From: Phoronis australis
Lineage: Eukaryota > Phoronida > Phoronidae
Direction: 5' to 3'
Assembly (NCBI GenBank): GCA_002633005.1
Contig: NMRA01000027.1
Location: forward strand, 1,288,769 to 1,352,768
DNA: 64,000 nucleotides
The notes below the pieces were generated by a model. It worked only from the letters and a program-made list of their open reading frames with translations. It was not told the DNA's origin and did not search any database. The number at the start of each line of letters is the position of its first letter. The stretch's first letter is position 1. The position numbers and the translations under genes were made by a program. Shown here one piece after another: positions 61,660-64,000 of this stretch.

Positions 61660-64000
61660 GTCACATGCTAGTGTTAATGCACTAAGAGACAAAAGTAATC
61701 AAAGCACTGTTGCCGTGGTAACAGTTAATAACAAAATTTACTGGTGGTAACTGTGAAGGCAGCAAAGTTCTAATAACAGAATGTCTGCGGTATTACTACC
61801 TTCCTAGTTAAATCCTCTTCATTCTCGGTAGTCAGGGGCGACTACTTTGATGATGAATTCGGCTTCTGCCCAGCCATCTTGACAGTGAATTACTGGTCAT
61901 TTTGTCTGAATACATTTGGGGTGTATTATATGTTGACACTTCGTTCTTGTTCATAAGTTACCAGCTACTGAGGAAGCATTCTATTCATGACAGTGGAGGA
62001 GGGGATACAAACCGGGGTTAATGTTTTCCCATGGCCTTGTAAGTTGTCATCCCTTAAGGGATACTAATCTGTCAAGCGATACCTGTTTTAGGACCAAAAA
62101 ACGTGTTTTTGGATTAATGCTTGATGGATGTAATTCACAAAGCTTTGATCAGAGCTATGTAACAACAAAATGTGTTTGAAATTTTAATACAAATCACCTA
62201 TTCTCGGAGTTGTCTGTCAGGCAAGCTGAAATCAAAGCTGATGATTTAGGGAGTTAAATAGGCCAAGGTTTGACAAGTCTATGTATTCACCAAATATCTG
62301 TAAAACTATAAATTTCAACTTGGCAGAAGTATCTATTTTCTGAAAGTAGAAAGCTTGTGGAATTTGACATTTAATCGAGTTGACATTATTTAGGTCCTGT
62401 GACAATTATTTTTTCAGAAAAATTAGCAAAAAGCCAAGTATATTCATAGCAAAAGGTATCATTAACGTGATCAAATTTCATTTGAAATAAACGTTCAAGA
62501 AATCACAAAAATCTTGTTGCAGTTTTCTGGAATATTTGGTTATTGTTCTATGCATGAAAATCGTAACAATCCTGTTTTTGAGAACCCATGGTGCAATAGT
62601 GGAACGTGTTGAAAATTTCTAATGGCGTTTTGTTGGACAGTATCCAAAGGTTTCATATTAATTGGACCAGCTGTTTGAGATATGGTATTCCAAAGTTGTC
62701 TAAATTTGAACATTTTCGAAGGATTCTGCACTATGTCTGCCGTTTATAGAGAGAGAGTTTTAGCTTTATCAGTACCGTGTTGAACTGCAGTAATTGCAGG
62801 TTCAAATTTGCACCAACTCATTTCTGAAAAAACTTCTCTCTAGGATTGTGCCCTTTAAGAATAATTGAATTCAGTTAGTTTGTAAGAGGTGTGTTGTTGG
62901 TTAATGACTATCAGGAAAATGTCAAAATTTGACCGCAAACACATTCTGCTGGAATTTCCACTTGTGCCTCTAACGCATCATTTCTTGTTGAAGTCATTAG
63001 AGTGAGGACAGTTCTTAAGAAAATAAACACGGGCGTGCATGTGTTCAAATATCTGGTCCAAACGAGACTAATATTTCTCTGTACCATTATTGTATTGTTT
63101 TAGATTCTATTTTCGCCGGATGACTTTCAAATGGGTACTTTCTTGTGAGTGAAATGCTTATTTTAATTGATTTTGTAAAGACTTATTAAAGTATGACGAC
63201 CAGCACCTGAAGACATTCACACCAGCAGAGATGCAAATGTTGGTCTAAAGAACCACTTAGTGGATCGATTCTTAGATGGGAAGGAACAGAAAGTGTGTCC
63301 AGCAGTTTCAAATGCTTGATCAACAAGCAGAAAATGAACTGTGATGATGATCTTTTTCTTATGGAAGACTTTCTTACAACACAAAACATCAGTGACAGCG
63401 AAGACACTTGCACTACGTTGCAGAATGAAGCCTGTTTCTCTAGATGCCCCAAAAATCTATCGCACTGAGAAACAAAAGTTCGTACATTCTGCTATCAGAA
63501 TTAGTATCACTTGTGAACAAAAAATAGGCCGTTGCGGATACCTTCTCAAGGAAAAAACAAAATAAAATGTAACCGGTACGTTTTTCATAGAGTATTTTTA
63601 ACTTTGTGATTATATAATATCTGGATTCTTCTTTAAGAAGTTTGACATCTCTTAGAAAGAATTAATGTTGAACAAGTTAATAAACAATAATATTCGATTT
63701 CAGTGTTTGATTGGCAACAGTTCTCATAAAAAATTAACGCAGTCTTGAAATCCTGGGCAATTGGTCCAACTGCTGACCTTTAAAGTCCTTGTTGCAAACT
63801 GCCCATGTGGTTCCAGTATCCGAAAATACTTACTACATAAATTCTTATTTTCGACACCCTTTCTTTATATTCTTTTCGCCTTTCTTGCCAAAAGCGATTT
63901 TGTAACAGTATTTGACCCTTCTCTCTGAGCGTATGATTACCGGTTGCCATCGGTTATTTCCGTACCCACATTTCCGGCTCATCAGTTCAGGAACTTGTCC
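61660..64000. other. downstream intergenic DNA; possible unrecognised exon near 63,190
   Basis: No known family recognised. Around 63,182-63,238 a plus-strand frame reads LLKYDDQHLKTFTPAEMQML then V and a stop, preceded by a pyrimidine-rich stretch and AG. An AATAAA occurs at 63,561. This could be the last exon of a gene, but an overlapping frame is also open to 63,468, so neither is called as a gene. Confidence 0.3.

Noticed and set aside
62540-62731. 63-codon minus-strand frame ending DTVQQNAIRNF..., which looked vaguely like a reverse-transcriptase tail
   Set aside because: Too short and without conserved RT motifs; not distinguishable from chance.
1-64000. Prokaryotic features (operons, CRISPR arrays, Shine-Dalgarno sites, prophage)
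   Set aside because: Exon-intron structure and metazoan gene content exclude a microbial origin. The regular repeats found are minisatellites without spacer variation.

Overview
This is a stretch of an animal nuclear genome, not a microbial one. It has many short exons with GT...AG introns, single-base N's, a 716-base assembly gap, many foldback and MITE-like DNA elements, and two conserved metazoan genes. Repeat style, low GC and the divergent orphan GPCR suggest a marine invertebrate, perhaps a deuterostome such as a hemichordate, cephalochordate or echinoderm. The species cannot be fixed from the sequence alone.

Layout. Positions 1-14,900 are intergenic and repeat-rich. They hold degenerate tandem repeats, a nested inverted-repeat element (about 6,846-8,351), a 404-bp MITE (9,240-9,643), a broken rve/DDE integrase-type transposase (9,990-11,042, minus) with a 21-bp palindromic minisatellite just upstream of it, and a decayed retroelement fragment (about 14,025-14,640, minus). 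A single-exon class A GPCR lies at 14,986-15,993 (minus). From 16,000 to 23,500 only repeats and anonymous DNA are seen.

The core of the window is a head-to-head gene pair. An amphiphysin/BIN1 orthologue runs leftward from ATG 46,870 to stop 23,724 (12 coding exons, 470 codons: N-BAR domain, linker, SH3). PSMD3/Rpn3, a 26S proteasome lid subunit, runs rightward from ATG 47,097 to stop 61,117 (11 coding exons, about 511 codons). The two start codons are 226 bp apart and share a TATA-less promoter with CCAAT-, YY1- and ETS-like motifs. The 12.3-kb first intron of amphiphysin holds a THAP-coding foldback element with TTAA flanks (37,479-38,312), an 8-bp-TSD hAT-like element containing the assembly gap (44,111-46,477) and a decayed satellite. 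PSMD3 introns hold a 1.4-kb foldback element with a 5-bp TSD, minisatellites and a 1.8-2.0-kb tandem duplication that repeats one coding exon.

The most interesting observations are: (1) the amphiphysin linker lacks clathrin/AP-2 motifs but carries three YxxP motifs; (2) a perfect 69-bp in-frame duplication of a PSMD3 3' splice site; (3) the duplicated PSMD3 exon, which may be an uncollapsed haplotype; (4) several transposons with precise ends, two of which carry coding-like cassettes in inverted arms; and (5) a GPCR that has lost both the D2.50 and N7.49 signature residues.
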